Assembly (NCBI RefSeq): GCF_004337985.1
Contig: NW_021940920.1
Span: 294,549-358,548 of the forward strand
Direction: 5' to 3'
Length of the DNA stretch: 64,000 bases
Source: Pyricularia pennisetigena
Lineage: Eukaryota; Ascomycota; Sordariomycetes; Magnaporthales; Pyriculariaceae
Part shown: positions 10,695 to 22,300 of the stretch, piece after piece
How the letters are laid out: each line of letters begins with the position of its first letter
How positions within the stretch are numbered: position 1 is the first letter of the stretch
Notes under the pieces: model-generated
What the model was told of the DNA's origin: nothing
Database searches by the model: none
What the model saw: the letters and a program-made list of their open reading frames with translations, nothing else
Made by a program: the position numbers and the translations under genes

Positions 10695-12551
10695 ATGGCT
10701 TTTAGAAAAACCCTGTTTGGATGCGTCACGGCCGCGCTGGCCACGGTCGGGCACGCGTCCCAGCCTGGGGCAGCCGAGCCAGTCCCGGCTCCCATGAGGG
10801 ACCTCCAGTGGGCACAACTCAACTTTCTGCACACGACAGACACCCACGGCTGGCACGGCGGTCATCTCCTTGAGTCCCAGTACTCGGCAGACTGGGGAGA
10901 CTATGTTTCTTTTGCCGAGCACCTCCGCCGCCGCGCCGACAGGGAAGGCCGTGACCTGCTACTGGTTGATACGGGCGACAGGATTGAGGGCAACGGGCTT
11001 TACGACGCTTCGGACCCCAAGGGCCGCTTCACATACGACATATTCCGTCAGCAAGACATTGACATCATCTGCACCGGCAACCATGAGCTCTACCAAGCCG
11101 ATGCCGCCGACCGCGAATGGTCGCAGACGGTCCCCAACTTCAAGGACAAGTACATCGCCTCCAATCTCGACTACATAGACCCAGAGACGGGGGAGAAGAA
11201 GCCGATGGCTCAGCGGTTTCGTAGGTTCAAAACAAAGAATCAAAAGATGGATATCTTAGCAATGGGTTTCCTGTTTGACTTTACCGGCAATGCCAACAAC
11301 ACGGTCGTCCAACCTGTCGAGGACACTGTCAAGGAAGAGTGGTTCAAGGAGGCGATCAAGGAGAAGCCTGACATCTTCGTTATAATTGGACACGTCGGGC
11401 TACGAATGCAAGAGTTCAAGCACATCTTTACAGAGATCCGAAAACAAAACTGGTTTACTCCAATCGCTTTCTTTGGAGGGCACGCACATGTTAGAGACGC
11501 CGTTAAGTTCGATGACGCCGCTTATGCTATCGCGAGTGGTCGGTACTTTGAGACTATCGGGTGGATGTCGGTAGATGGGCTCTACAAAGACACCACTAAG
11601 GGCAAAACGCCAGTCAAATTTCAGAGACGGTATATCGACAATAACCTGTTGGGCTTGTACCACCACACTGGCCTCAACCAGTCTACCTTCCCTACCAAGA
11701 AGGGCCAAGATGTGACTGAGATGATCACGGCTGCCAGAAAAGAGCTTGAGCTGGATGAGAAGTACGGCTGTGCACCCCAGACCTATTGGATGAACCGCGC
11801 TCCTTACCCCGGAAATGAGAGCTTGTATACCTGGTTGGAAACAGAGGTGCTGCCTGGAGTCGTTGTCAATGAAGAGAGGAAAAACACCTCCCGGCTGGCC
11901 ATCTTGAACACCGGTGGGATAAGGTTTGACATCTTCAAGGGTCCATTTACCAAGGACTCGACTTTTATTGTCAGTCCGTTCACGTCGGGGCTGAACTACG
12001 TCAAGGATGTGCCATATGAAATCGCGCAAAAGGTCATCAAGCTGCTCAACAATGGCGGACCGATTCTTGCAGATGCACAAGGGGTGCCAGATATGCGATT
12101 CATGGCATCGCCGGAGCAGTGGTTTCGCACCGAGGACGTGGTCGTTACCGACTCGACGTCGACACAGTCTCAACCATTCGCCACTGAGGATTATGACCAG
12201 AAGCCTTTGGGCCATCATGATAAGCACAAACCGGCCTTGATTGGTGGCTACACAACCAAGGATGACATATCTGAAGATGGCGACGATGCGGTGCATTTGC
12301 CATTGTCATTCTATAAAGTACCGAATTGTATCCAGGCGGAGGTCGGCTTTCCTGTAGACGACGATGGAAAAAAGAAGAACCCTGAAAAGGTGGACATTGT
12401 CTTCATCAGCTTCATTCAGCCGTGGGTTCTCCTCGCCCTCAAGTTTGCGGGAGGCGATTATGCCTCGGATGACGTTGGTGTCTATCGGAATGGGACTTTT
12501 ACCGAGATGATGGCCGAATGGATCCGGGAGAACTGGAAGGGAGATTGCTGA
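10695..12551 (+). CDS. Secreted metallophosphoesterase, 5'-nucleotidase family
   Basis: Single exon, 618 residues. A short signal peptide (MAFRKTLFGCVTAALATVGHA) precedes a calcineurin-like phosphoesterase domain with all metal-binding blocks: TTDTHGWHGG (D49, H51), VDTGDRIEGN (D92/D95), CTGNHE (N129-H130), IIGHVG (about residues 232-237) and FFGGHAHVRD. The second half, including a TGGIRFDIFKGPFT segment, matches the 5'-nucleotidase C-terminal substrate-binding domain. The family hydrolyses nucleotides or other phosphoesters outside the cell; whether this one takes AMP is not shown. It is 3'-to-3' with ISY1, about 310 bases apart. Confidence 0.92.
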   Translation: MAFRKTLFGCVTAALATVGHASQPGAAEPVPAPMRDLQWAQLNFLHTTDTHGWHGGHLLESQYSADWGDYVSFAEHLRRRADREGRDLLLVDTGDRIEGNGLYDASDPKGRFTYDIFRQQDIDIICTGNHELYQADAADREWSQTVPNFKDKYIASNLDYIDPETGEKKPMAQRFRRFKTKNQKMDILAMGFLFDFTGNANNTVVQPVEDTVKEEWFKEAIKEKPDIFVIIGHVGLRMQEFKHIFTEIRKQNWFTPIAFFGGHAHVRDAVKFDDAAYAIASGRYFETIGWMSVDGLYKDTTKGKTPVKFQRRYIDNNLLGLYHHTGLNQSTFPTKKGQDVTEMITAARKELELDEKYGCAPQTYWMNRAPYPGNESLYTWLETEVLPGVVVNEERKNTSRLAILNTGGIRFDIFKGPFTKDSTFIVSPFTSGLNYVKDVPYEIAQKVIKLLNNGGPILADAQGVPDMRFMASPEQWFRTEDVVVTDSTSTQSQPFATEDYDQKPLGHHDKHKPALIGGYTTKDDISEDGDDAVHLPLSFYKVPNCIQAEVGFPVDDDGKKKNPEKVDIVFISFIQPWVLLALKFAGGDYASDDVGVYRNGTFTEMMAEWIRENWKGDC

Positions 12552-12864
12552 AGACCTACCTCATTTGTTAGATGGGTAGAGATTTTTTTTTCTTCTTTTA
12601 TTTACTTTGTTATTTGGCGTTGGGGATTTGGACATTACATATATCCGGCATTTTTTTTCTTTTTTCATTCTCTTTCAGTCATATAATTTCAAAGTAATCA
12701 GAATAGCCTCAGCTTAGTGTGATATATACATCCACGCAATTTACATAAATGCAGAACGAATTCATTGGTATTCAAGTCAAAACATAACAAAAACCAAATG
12801 CAGCCCCTAGACGCCAAACGCCCCCAACATTACCCAGACAGAGCTCCGAGAAGTCATCAGGCAA
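12552..12864. other. Convergent 3' spacer
   Basis: 313 bases between the stops of two convergent genes (12551 + and 12865 -). AT-rich with T tracts on the + strand; presumably holds both polyadenylation regions. No gene seen. Confidence 0.5.
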
Positions 12865-13683
12865 CTATAACTGATTAAGCAACCTCTGTTTCCTCCGATT
12901 TATCAGCTCCTGCTGCACCTCTTCAACGGTCGGGAGTTCCCAACCCTTGCCGTCTCCACTATCGCCCGGAAGAGGTTCCCAACCGGGAGGAAGCTGCTCT
13001 CCTTTCCTGTTGTCGGCAAGGGTCTCAAAGGCGTCCTTCTCCTTGGCGGCCTCGTACGCCAGCAGCTCGTCGTCCTCCTCGTCCGGGCTGTAGCCGTAGT
13101 AGGCGGCGTCGACCTGTTTCCTCAAGTCGTCCCTGGCCTCGAGGGGCTTGTCATCGGCCTTCTTGGCCCTGGCGGCCTCGAACAGCTCCTTGACGCCCGG
13201 CAGCTCCTTGGCCCGGCCAAAGTACCTGTAGCCCCTGCCGCCGGAGCCGCCGGCGACCTCCTTGCCGGCCTCGTCGTAGACCTTGGCGCCGCCGGCGCGC
13301 GTGTAGTTGGGCCCGCCGAGGTTCCTGATCTGCACCTCCCACATGTGCTTCTCGCGCATGAGCTTGTTGATCTCGTCGTTGAGGTCGCGGATCTGGTAGT
13401 CGGACAGCGACGGCTCCTGTATGCGCGACACCTTGCGCGATATCTCCTTGAGCACCTGGCCGCGCCACTTTTCGCACGCCGGGATCGAGTCCTGCTCCGT
13501 GATGGCCCGCGGCCGCCGCGTGCGCCCCGCGTCGATGATGCCCAGGTCCGCCGCCTGCGCCTCGCGGAAGCGGAAGAGCATCGACTGCGCCTTTTCTGAG
13601 TTGCGCGCCTGGTGGTTTTGTCAGCGAGACGGGGCTAGTCCGGGGACCAACGGTCTGCAGGGACCAGGTAGGCGCCTTACCAT
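12865..13683 (-). CDS. ISY1: Pre-mRNA splicing factor ISY1
   Basis: Component of the Prp19/NTC complex of the spliceosome, nuclear. Two exons on the minus strand: 13683-13681 (the ATG alone) and 13608-12865; 248 residues. The intron starts GTAAGG directly after the ATG and ends ...CCACCAG; joining gives M-ARNSEKAQSMLFRFREA, the conserved ISY1 N terminus. Further hallmarks are ITEQDSIPACEKWR, the SRIQEP/LSDYQIRDLNDEINKL helix and WEVQIRNLGGPNY. The middle (about 115-150) is Gly/Ala-rich and the C terminus is acidic, ending in a basic RRKQRLLNQL. An in-frame ATG at 13581 would drop the first ten conserved residues, so the one-codon exon is preferred. Confidence 0.95.
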
Positions 13684-13837
13684 CTTTGCCGGCGTGTCGC
13701 CTGTGCGACCGAGAGACCTTGTTTGCTGAAAAGGACTGTCTTGAGCAGACACAGAATCGGCCTCGGGGCTGGCTAGATTGAAAGGCTTTGGAGGGAGCTC
13801 GGTACCAGCGGACTGGCTACCTTCTCGGGCGGGCTTT

Positions 13838-13874
<37 letters not shown>

Positions 13875-15856
13875 CGTTGATTGTCTTCACCGATGACAGA
13901 ACCTTGTCGGTACGAGTTATCGATAAGAAATAAATGCGGGGATAAGTGAACTTCTTTAGTGGGGACCTGGATTCGCTCTGCGTTAACGAGTGGGCCATGA
14001 GTCTGCAAACGCGTTCATCGTCGCGTTGTTAACCCAATCGTCCATCAGTTCATCTTAAACATTGTCTAGTAAACCTCAAAGTTCCCGGTTCGATGACCCA
14101 GCCCCGATGTCTAGGGGCAATAGGTAAGTGAAGAACAGTCATCAAAACCTGATGGTCTCACATACGCTTGACTCTTTTTGAGAGAGAGAAGCCTGAAAAA
14201 TGTAAGCTCAAAATCCTTTTCCTATTACTCTTTGGCTGCTTGCTATCTAAGCTCCAGCCTCAGTCAGGCAAGTAGCTATCCTATGAACAACCATCTCACC
14301 ATTCCCAACCCTTCCCTCACCACATCTCATCTGCCAGCATTTGGGAAAAATCCTCGCCCCTGCGGCCCCTGCGATGACGACAAGTACATCACGTAGATGC
14401 TAGTCTCTAGACATGGGATGTAAACCGATTGCCCTTCACACGGGTTTATCTGCGTTTCCCCATGGCCGATGCGAGCCCATAACAAGAACAGAGATCTGAG
14501 CAGCGAGCAGCCTTTCCCCTGGTTCAACCCCCTTTTATCTGTTCCGATTTACACGACATGACAAAATCCGAGAGGATGCAGCGGCCATGACGACAATCTG
14601 CTTTTTCTCGAGGTTCCCCATAGCCTCTTACAGACCAACCCATCCCCTCCCGAGCCACTCTGGGACTTTGTTTCAGCAGGACTGCGGGACGTGATGTGGT
14701 TTCTGATGGAGCTGAACCGATGACCCAAAGAAATTTTTGTAGTTTTCAATCAGATGCCGCTCTTCTTCGTTTATTTATTTTTTGTTCTGTTGCTGTTTTT
14801 GGAGGATGGAAAAGGGGGGGTGGGAATCGGTCAAGGCACTCATTCAATCTCCCCCAAAGCCCGGTGATGACATTGTGTCCAAAAAGCCAAATTTGCAGAC
14901 CTTCAGCAATCTTCAAAGGGCTCGAGTTCCGCCCAGCCACCAATTTCATGCTGCTGGTCCACTCTTCTCGAGGCGCGGCCCGGCATGGAATGGAGGATTT
15001 TGGGCGTCTCTTGCCTGCTGGGTCAATGAGAACTTGAGAGAGCTAATCTGAGGGCATGGCTGTGATTTTCTTTCCTTTTTATTCTCTTTCCCCGTGGTGT
15101 TGCAAGTAAAGCTTGTAAACGACGCTGACATTTGATGTTGCAGGGTCAGCAACTGGGCTTCTTTCGAGTTGCCCAGAACTTGGTAGACATATGTCTGGTA
15201 CTGTCGCTATTGCGCACACACAATTAATCTGTTCTATGTATGTGGTAGGTATAAAACTGGGTAGCAAATGTCTACTCTTGGTTTTGTCATCTGGAGCTGG
15301 TTCGTTTTGAACATGAAATTGAACGGAATTGGGGGTGGTGTCTCCGCAAAGGCGTTGAATAGCTGAAAAATAAACAAAGGATGTAAAGAAACACCTGTGT
15401 ATTTCAAGACCACTTATCACTCCTTACGCAAGCAGTCACACAATTACCAAGACAGAGGTTCTGCTGGGTCCGCAACAATGGAGTATTTCAAGACCCAAGG
15501 TTCAATGTAAAAGATGTAAGAGACACTTGCATAACTGCCTCATATCCGACCATTACCGAATGGCCTTTCCCCTATGGTATCCATTTTCCGAATTTACACA
15601 TACAGCTGGCTCAAATGTGAAAAAAAAAAGACTGCTCAGCTCATCAGTCATCAATCGAACTTCCTATAGCCTTTCCAGCGAGCTAGCCCGATTTCTGCAG
15701 CCTGCTCCAGTGGCAGATGCTTGTGACAAACAAATGCCACTAACCTCTGGCACAACGCGACCTTCCCTAAAAACGCTCGCTCGCTATGAGAAGGTCAACA
15801 CCGGAAACTCAAGACTTGGTCAACTGCTATGGGAAAGCCTCTCCGGGATTCCTAGT
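13684..15856. other. Gene-poor spacer, ISY1 leader to WBP1 3' end
   Basis: 2.2 kb. Includes a 34-nt T run (13839-13872) in the ISY1 upstream region. Short open frames (for example 14178-14396 and 14696-15037 on +) lack domains, signal peptides or splice support. No RNA gene recognised. Confidence 0.5.
13839..13872. repeat. Homopolymer T, 34 nt
   Basis: Longest pure homopolymer of the window, about 155 bases upstream of the ISY1 start on the antisense side. Confidence 0.9.
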
Positions 15857-17553
15857 TTATTGAGTCTTCTTGGTAACGGTGGCCTTGCCAGTCGGCGCGC
15901 TAAACATGAAAACCAAGCAGAAGGCCAACCATCCTGTGACGGTGGCGCCGATACCCGTGATCCAGGGCCATGCGCCCGAGATGACAAAAGAGCGTGGCCA
16001 CTCGTCGTGGGCCATGTGGCGGACCGAGACCTGGTCCTTGGCGTCGATGTAGGTGAGGAATGGTCTCTTGTAGTTAACACGGAAGTGGAAGATGCCGTGC
16101 TGGTCAGGCAGCGTAAAAGACACACTGTACTTGGTAGCATCGCTTTCAGTAGACGTCGCAGGCTTGAGGCCCAAACGGTGGAAGGGCGACAGCATGGTAA
16201 ACTCCAGCTGAATCTCGTCGCCATCGGGAACAGTAAACGGCCCCCAGGACTGAGTCTCGGGCTTGTACTCTGAAAGAGAGATGGTGTAGGTCTACGAGTC
16301 CAGGCTGGTCAGTATATACAAAAGCCACCAAGATTTGACAAATTTGAACAACAGCATAAAACGCCAGCTTACCACATCGTTCTTGACCCGGTAGATAGCC
16401 GGGTTCGAAACGTTGCTTGCGCCCGCCTCGTTCAGGTGGTGCTCCACAGAGTTGACGCGCAGGACACCGTACTCCTGGAAGGTCCAGCCACTCAACTTCT
16501 TGGCAAACTCACGGTTGTAAGTCGGGACCTTCTTGTTTGAGTTAGACGGCTTGACCTCGGCATCAAACCATTGGTCCTGCAGCATCTCGGCAGACCCAAC
16601 AACAGCCACGCGGGCAGAGTTTCGCGGCTGCACAGCGCTGACTAGGCTCAACTGCTCGCCGGCAGCAAACAGGTCATCGACGACTTCAGATTGCTCCTTG
16701 GGATCATAGCTGTACGCGGTCCGAGGGGCGCGGAGGACAGGGTTCAAGAGGGGGTTCTGACCAAGGGTCTGTCCAATGGCTCGCGGAACAGCAAGTAGCT
16801 GGCTGGTATCCTTTTCGCTGCCAAAGATGTCCCTGTGGAAGTCACGAGCCGGCTTGGGCTTGACAAGGATGACATCGTGTTTCTCAGCGGCCGAGATCTG
16901 GTCGTAGTTGAAATGGTCGACCACAAGGCCGGTGCGATCGGCAGGCAGCTGGATGTCGAGCTCGTGGAGAAGCGAGACGATTGATGTGGGCACGGCGATG
17001 TCGGAAGAAAGAGCCAACATGACGTTGCCCTCATCCTTGACGAACTGGAGGAGTAGCGCGGGAGTCAAGTTGGGGCCAAGACCTGTGTCGGGGTCAAAGG
17101 TGTGTAACGTCAGTCGTAGGTCCAAATTGGTGTTTTGTACCTGGCCACCACCCCGCCATTATATTGCCCTCGCAAAGATGTAATCGGGTGCGGAAGACTA
17201 GAATGCACATACCCTTTGACTTCGTGGGGAATATGACGACATGGTCGTAAACCCGCTCTCCCAAGTGGGAAAGCTTGAGAGAGTCGCTTTTGGGTGTGCT
17301 GTATGTTATTCTGAAGCCTCTGCCTGCAACGAGGGAAACTTCATGTCAGCTACTTATGCCATGTTTCTTCCCATGAGCTGCTGCGCTGGTATTTTTTTCA
17401 AGACATACTCTGCAGATCTCCCATGAACTTGGAGTATTTTTCCTTTTCTGCGACATCTTCAAATATCACCAGTAGCCTGTCGCCGCTGGAGCTCACAGCA
17501 CTGACAGTGGCGGCCAGCAGCAGGAAGAGCAGTGAGAGGATTGGCTTGAACAT
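15857..17553 (-). CDS. WBP1: Oligosaccharyltransferase subunit WBP1 (OST48/DDOST)
   Basis: Non-catalytic beta subunit of the ER oligosaccharyltransferase that N-glycosylates nascent proteins. Four minus-strand exons: 17553-17409, 17323-17213, 17082-16373, 16291-15857; 466 residues, all phases consistent. The N terminus is a signal peptide (MFKPILSLLFLLLAATVSAV) followed by SSGDRLLVIFEDVAEKEKYS, typical of the family. LGPNLTPALLLQFVKDEGNVML and the lumenal GIFT-like domain follow. Near the C terminus lies the single membrane segment (about WITGIGATVTGWLAFCLVFMF), and the tail ends in KKTQ, a classic KKXX ER-retrieval signal. Yeast WBP1 is 430 residues. A free-standing ORF reading from 17125 is only intron plus exon 3. 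Confidence 0.96.
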
Positions 17554-18554
17554 GGTAAGTCCAAGATGCGAAAAAACAGATGAAGAAGAAAAGCAAGAAG
17601 ATGACGAAGAGGACGGGTATCAAGAGGAAAGGTGGCTGGCGTAAGAAATCGCCCCGATGTTCTCCAATGCTTGCATGGATTCACCTACTCCGGGGGTTTT
17701 GCGGGCTTGAATTGCAGCGCGGTTCAGTTAGTTGTTCGCGCACCGTCATGGAGCTTGAGGAGCTCCCGTTCACTTTGGCAACGTAAACCTTTGCCAAGAC
17801 TTTTGATGAGGTACAGGGAGCAGGGGTTGAGGTACGAACCACCATGGTGACAAAGCTAGCTGCTGCACGTCTGTGGAAACATCCAATGACTTTGATGTAC
17901 ATTTACATGAATTTCCCGCACAATTGCTTGTAGCAGATTATATCTACAGATTACAGAGAGGACTCTAATAATCTTGCATATTCAAATATAAAAGTATCGA
18001 TATCACCAGTGGTACTTTGGTCGTTTAGAAAGATGCCGGAAAAGACATACCGTCCTCACACCAGCTTCAATCAATCTTGTCACTCACTGGAAGCTCAGGT
18101 ACCATGGTGACAAATGGCCCCACTACCAACCTCAAACGCAGGGGTCCGTTGAGCTTTCCAGCCAATCAGCACGCCCAATTATCCCGACAGATTTTCCGGT
18201 CTTCACACTCACAGTGAGTAGGGTGACGACCGACCTCTGGGACTGCAGCTCCGACTCCATCGATGAATGATTGACTGCTTGATTGCACCCGGCCGAACCA
18301 CCACCCAGGTCCGACAGCTTGCGGCATAACCCACGCGAACGCGCCTTTGGACGTCGGTGAGTACAATTGACAAACACCTACACCAATCAAAAAAGAAGAG
18401 AACCTGCTCCAACAAACGCGACACCAACTGCACACTCCCAAAAACGTATCCGAAAGCGTTCCTCCCGCAAAATTAACATCAGCCGTCGTCCAGAGCCAAG
18501 CAACACCCAAAATCTCCAAAAACCCTCCTCGAGACGCCATCCCCCCGGTTCACC
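17554..18554. other. Divergent intergenic region (WBP1 / complex I subunit)
   Basis: About 1 kb between divergently transcribed WBP1 (-) and the 9.5 kDa complex I subunit (+); holds both promoters. The stretch 17930-18010 is AT-rich. No gene seen. Confidence 0.5.
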
Positions 18555-18910
18555 ATGTCGTCCTCGCCTCGCTTCTGGGCCGGGCCCCTCAGGTACTGCC
18601 GCTGGGCGGCCCGCGAGAGGCCGGCGTACTTTTGGTCCGTCGTCATTGGCTCCATGGGTCCCGTCACCCTCCTCGTCGTCCCGCCCATCAGGTACCGCCT
18701 GGGAGACGTCGACGCCCCGGAGATCCCAATGACATACCCGAGTGCGTAACCAGTGTTTCCCCTCCTTCCCGTTTGGTGCTCTTTGTTCTGGGCCCGCTCC
18801 GCATCATACAAAAAGAGTCCGCCAGCATACTAAAACAAATCACACATATAGTCCCCAGGGGCCCCAGGAAGAAGTTGACTGGCTACGATGATGACACCGA
18901 AACTGCATGA
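18555..18910 (+). CDS. NADH:ubiquinone oxidoreductase 9.5 kDa subunit
   Basis: Accessory subunit of mitochondrial complex I, inner membrane. Two exons, 18555-18741 and 18852-18910, give 81 residues; the GTGCGT donor and CATATAG acceptor leave A|TC, an Ile codon. The protein reads FWAGPLRYCRWAARERPAYFWS, a single membrane segment (SVVIGSMGPVTLLVVPPI), then RYRLGDV...MTYPIPRGPRKKLTGYDDD. This matches the fungal 9.5 kDa subunit known from Neurospora, in both order and length. Without splicing the frame stops almost at once after MTYPSA. Confidence 0.92.
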
Positions 18911-19396
18911 AGGGAAGCGAGAGAGACTAGAGGGGGAGGAATTATCAAACAGTGCCGCCAGAAGCACAATCAACCAATATTGTCGTCTTTACCATGGTGC
19001 TGAGTAGGGCAGTGACCTTGAAGCGACGCCCTTCAACCATGTTGGGCTAACTTCTTCATTGTACAATTGTACATAAGTACGGCAGGCGTTTGGGGAATCT
19101 TAGAACGGCAAATGCAAAAAGAGAGAATCAGAATCGACTGCAGCAGCCCCCATCTTCTGCGCGCGCAAGACGCCAGATGCATGTGTATTCGTTGGAACGC
19201 TAGCCAAATATGCTTTTCTATGCCCTCCTTATATATCCCTCTCTCACTCAAGACAATGCAAAAATTCAGCATCAAGTTTGATCTTTTAAAAAAACCAGGG
19301 GGGTCTAATCAAGTATTGAACAAGCCCCAAATGCCGAGGCCACTCGATTGATGGGATCATCGACGTGTTCCGCCACCATTCCCTAGGTTGCCGTCT
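18911..19396. other. Convergent 3' spacer
   Basis: 486 bases between the ends of the complex I gene (+) and the BEACH gene (-). No coding or RNA gene seen. Confidence 0.5.
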
Positions 19397-22300
19397 CTAG
19401 CGCTCTCGTTGCACCAAGTTCCATTCGTACTAGAAACATGGTCTTGTCAGCCACAGACCCAAAACTGTTTCTCTAGGACCAAGGAGTTATAGATTCCTAG
19501 GGATAAACTTACAACTCTACCATCTTCGTCTCCAGTATAAACAACCTGAGGCATGGGGGCGATGCAAGTGATGGCCGCCTCAACATTGGCGCCAGTCTCC
19601 GACTTGGTATCGATATGATCCAGCCTGCGCAGGAACTCTAGCTCCCACTTCCCTGTCTTGGCACTCACGACTCTGCGCCAGATATTCACCTTGCCGCGCC
19701 GATGACCAGTAAAGACGAGCTGGTTCTCGAGCCATTCGTTCCCGCCGCTGCCTTCGTAGAATGCGCAAGAGTGCACGTAATCGTCCCTGACGTTGCTCGT
19801 ATTGGTGCCGCAGACATTCTGATCGAGTAAAAGGTCTCCATTGACCGAGAAGAGCATCACGTTGGTCCCAGAGCACAGCATGATCTCTCCCGAGACGTCG
19901 TTGACCCGGGCGCACTCGACGGGACGCCGACCATAATGCTTCAGCTTTCTGATGAACTCCAGCCGGTTGAGGTCCCAGAGGAACGCCTCGCCGTCTCTAC
20001 CGACAGTAACCAGCGTACTGAAGCTCTTGGAAACGGCCAGAGTGGTGACGGGCGTTTTGTGTCCAAACATGGACGACCGAGGCAGTAGCTCGACCGGCTT
20101 TCCAGGGCTCGTCTGAATTGTGAAGGCCGAGATGACGCCATCCTCGCCAGCCGTTATGAGGGTCTTGGAGTCGGCAAAGGCAACACAAGAAATCTGCCCG
20201 ATATGCAGGTTTTCGAATATTCCAGCCAGCTTTGCGTTTTTATCTTTAGCCTTCTTTTTCTTGGATGAGCTTGAGGACTCTTCTTTGCCTCTGCGGTGGG
20301 GGATAGGAATAATAGTCACCTTTCTGTTGTCACTAAAATAAAACCGCACGCTGTTGTCTGCGTATCCCCACTCGAGGAACTTGTCATAGTGCGGGGGTAG
20401 GTTCACTCGGAACGGCGACGCGCAAAGGAGACGGTCTAACTTGGGCGCATATATGAGTGAGGCTACTCTCTCGTGACTCTCTGGAACAGACAGGAAAAAA
20501 GCTTGAGTTAGCACTTGGAAAAGCCGAGACCTCTGGGAGACGGCAGTCGAGCTTACCAAGAAGCGGGTAGGGTAGTTTCGTCAATGCGAAGATGCTAGTG
20601 TCAAGCCTCTTGACCTGGCAATGGACGTTTTCCCTTGACGGATGCGGTTTGCTGAAGATCTGGTGCGGCGTTTGCCCAAAGTTGTGAATGATGCTAGTAA
20701 TAACCTTCCTTTCCTGAGGGTCCTCGATACCATCTAGGTCAATAGCACCGTGATAAGACATGTTGTGGAAGACGTTCAGGTTCTCCACTGCTGCTTCGCC
20801 TCGTTGCTGGTACCCAAAAATCAGGTCGACCCAGCGGTGCAACTGTTGGCTGACGTATGGGCTTTCCAAGGCCTCACGGTGACGTGCAATGAATATTCTC
20901 GGGTCACCCTTGGCCCACGGCGGTAGAATCACGTCATTGACCCTGCTACCATCCTGACGCATGCCAAAGTCGTACCCGTTGATGTTGGTCAAAAATTCAG
21001 GTAGACAGAAGAACTCCGGGATCAGTTCGCGGACGTCTGAGCCATTGTCTTGCGATGCAGACTTCCATGCACCCGCCACGGAGTAAAAGAGCCGGTCCGG
21101 GTGGTCAAAGTGGCCGCCTTGCAGAAGCAGGTAAGAGTCGACGAACGGCGGCAGCCTTATCAAGTAGGAAGCAACAGCCATGGCGGATGAGTAATGCGTG
21201 CCGTAGTGGAACGGGGGCAGCTCCAGCTCAGCCAGACCGTTGTATCGTTCACGGAAGTCAGACTGGCGACTAAGCGTCTGAGCTCCCATGGGCTTTGACA
21301 GGTCGCGGAAGGTGGCCGGGTCGTTCAAATCCAGCTCTTCGCTGGTGTAATCGGCCAATACCCAGGGAAACACTGGATACTGAGTAAGATCGTTAAAAGT
21401 CCGGCCTGCCATCGTGTTGACAAGCATGAGATAGTGGAAGTTGGATATCTCTCCCTTCTGCCACCGCTTCATGATAGGGTTCCAGGGCGAAGAGTTGAAG
21501 ATGCTGCCAAACTTGGATCCAAAGGTCTGGGGTGCTTCTTCATATACCCTGAGAGCCTCAAGTCGCCAAGCATCCTCCGGGTTGGGTAGCGAGTTCGGTC
21601 CGGTCGTATGCGGCGCTTTTTGGAGCAGCTTGCCGTGGATCTCGTCCCTGATGGTTGGGTTAATAGCTGTGAGCAGGTAACTACGCCCATCGCGGAAGAA
21701 TATCTCAATAGCAACGTCACGGAACAGGAACCGACGCTTCGAGATGCTAATCACATCCGACCATCTCCAGTGCCGAGATTCCTGCTCGCTCCGCTTTCTG
21801 GTTTGTCGCTTGTCTGGTGCTTTGTCCTGCGTGATAATCTGCGAGAACGGATCACGCTCTTCAGGAGGCGCAAGCCAAACGTTTACGATCTCGCCATCGG
21901 CTCGCTGGAAAATGTTGTCCATCAGGTACAGAGCATCTTTGCCGATAAGTAAAATACCCTCACAGGCATCAAGCCCAATGATGCGCGAGATGTTGTAGAC
22001 GCTGCGCACTTGGTCGCCATGCTCAAGGCGACGCATGACCTTGCGTTGCTTGTCTTCGAAATCGTCATCTGGTTCCGGGTTCTCTATAACTTCAAAGTCA
22101 TCCTCCGGCCCCAGAACTTTGGACGGGTCTGCGTCATCCTCTGGAATTGCATCCGGTTCCGTGGAAAAGTCAAAGTCCTTAGCCCTGTTAGGTCCATTTG
22201 CTGGATCCTGCGGATGAGGCGTCGAGCCGATGCCCCCGGTTGACGGCGGGTGAACAACCAGATTCACATCAGTGTTCACTTTAAGGCCGGGCGTTGGACT

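Noticed and set aside
11400..12296. 298-codon minus-strand ORF
   Set aside because: Antisense shadow of the metallophosphoesterase.
14070..14110. B-box-like GGTTCGATGACC, possible tRNA
   Set aside because: No matching A box, acceptor stem or anticodon arm on either strand.
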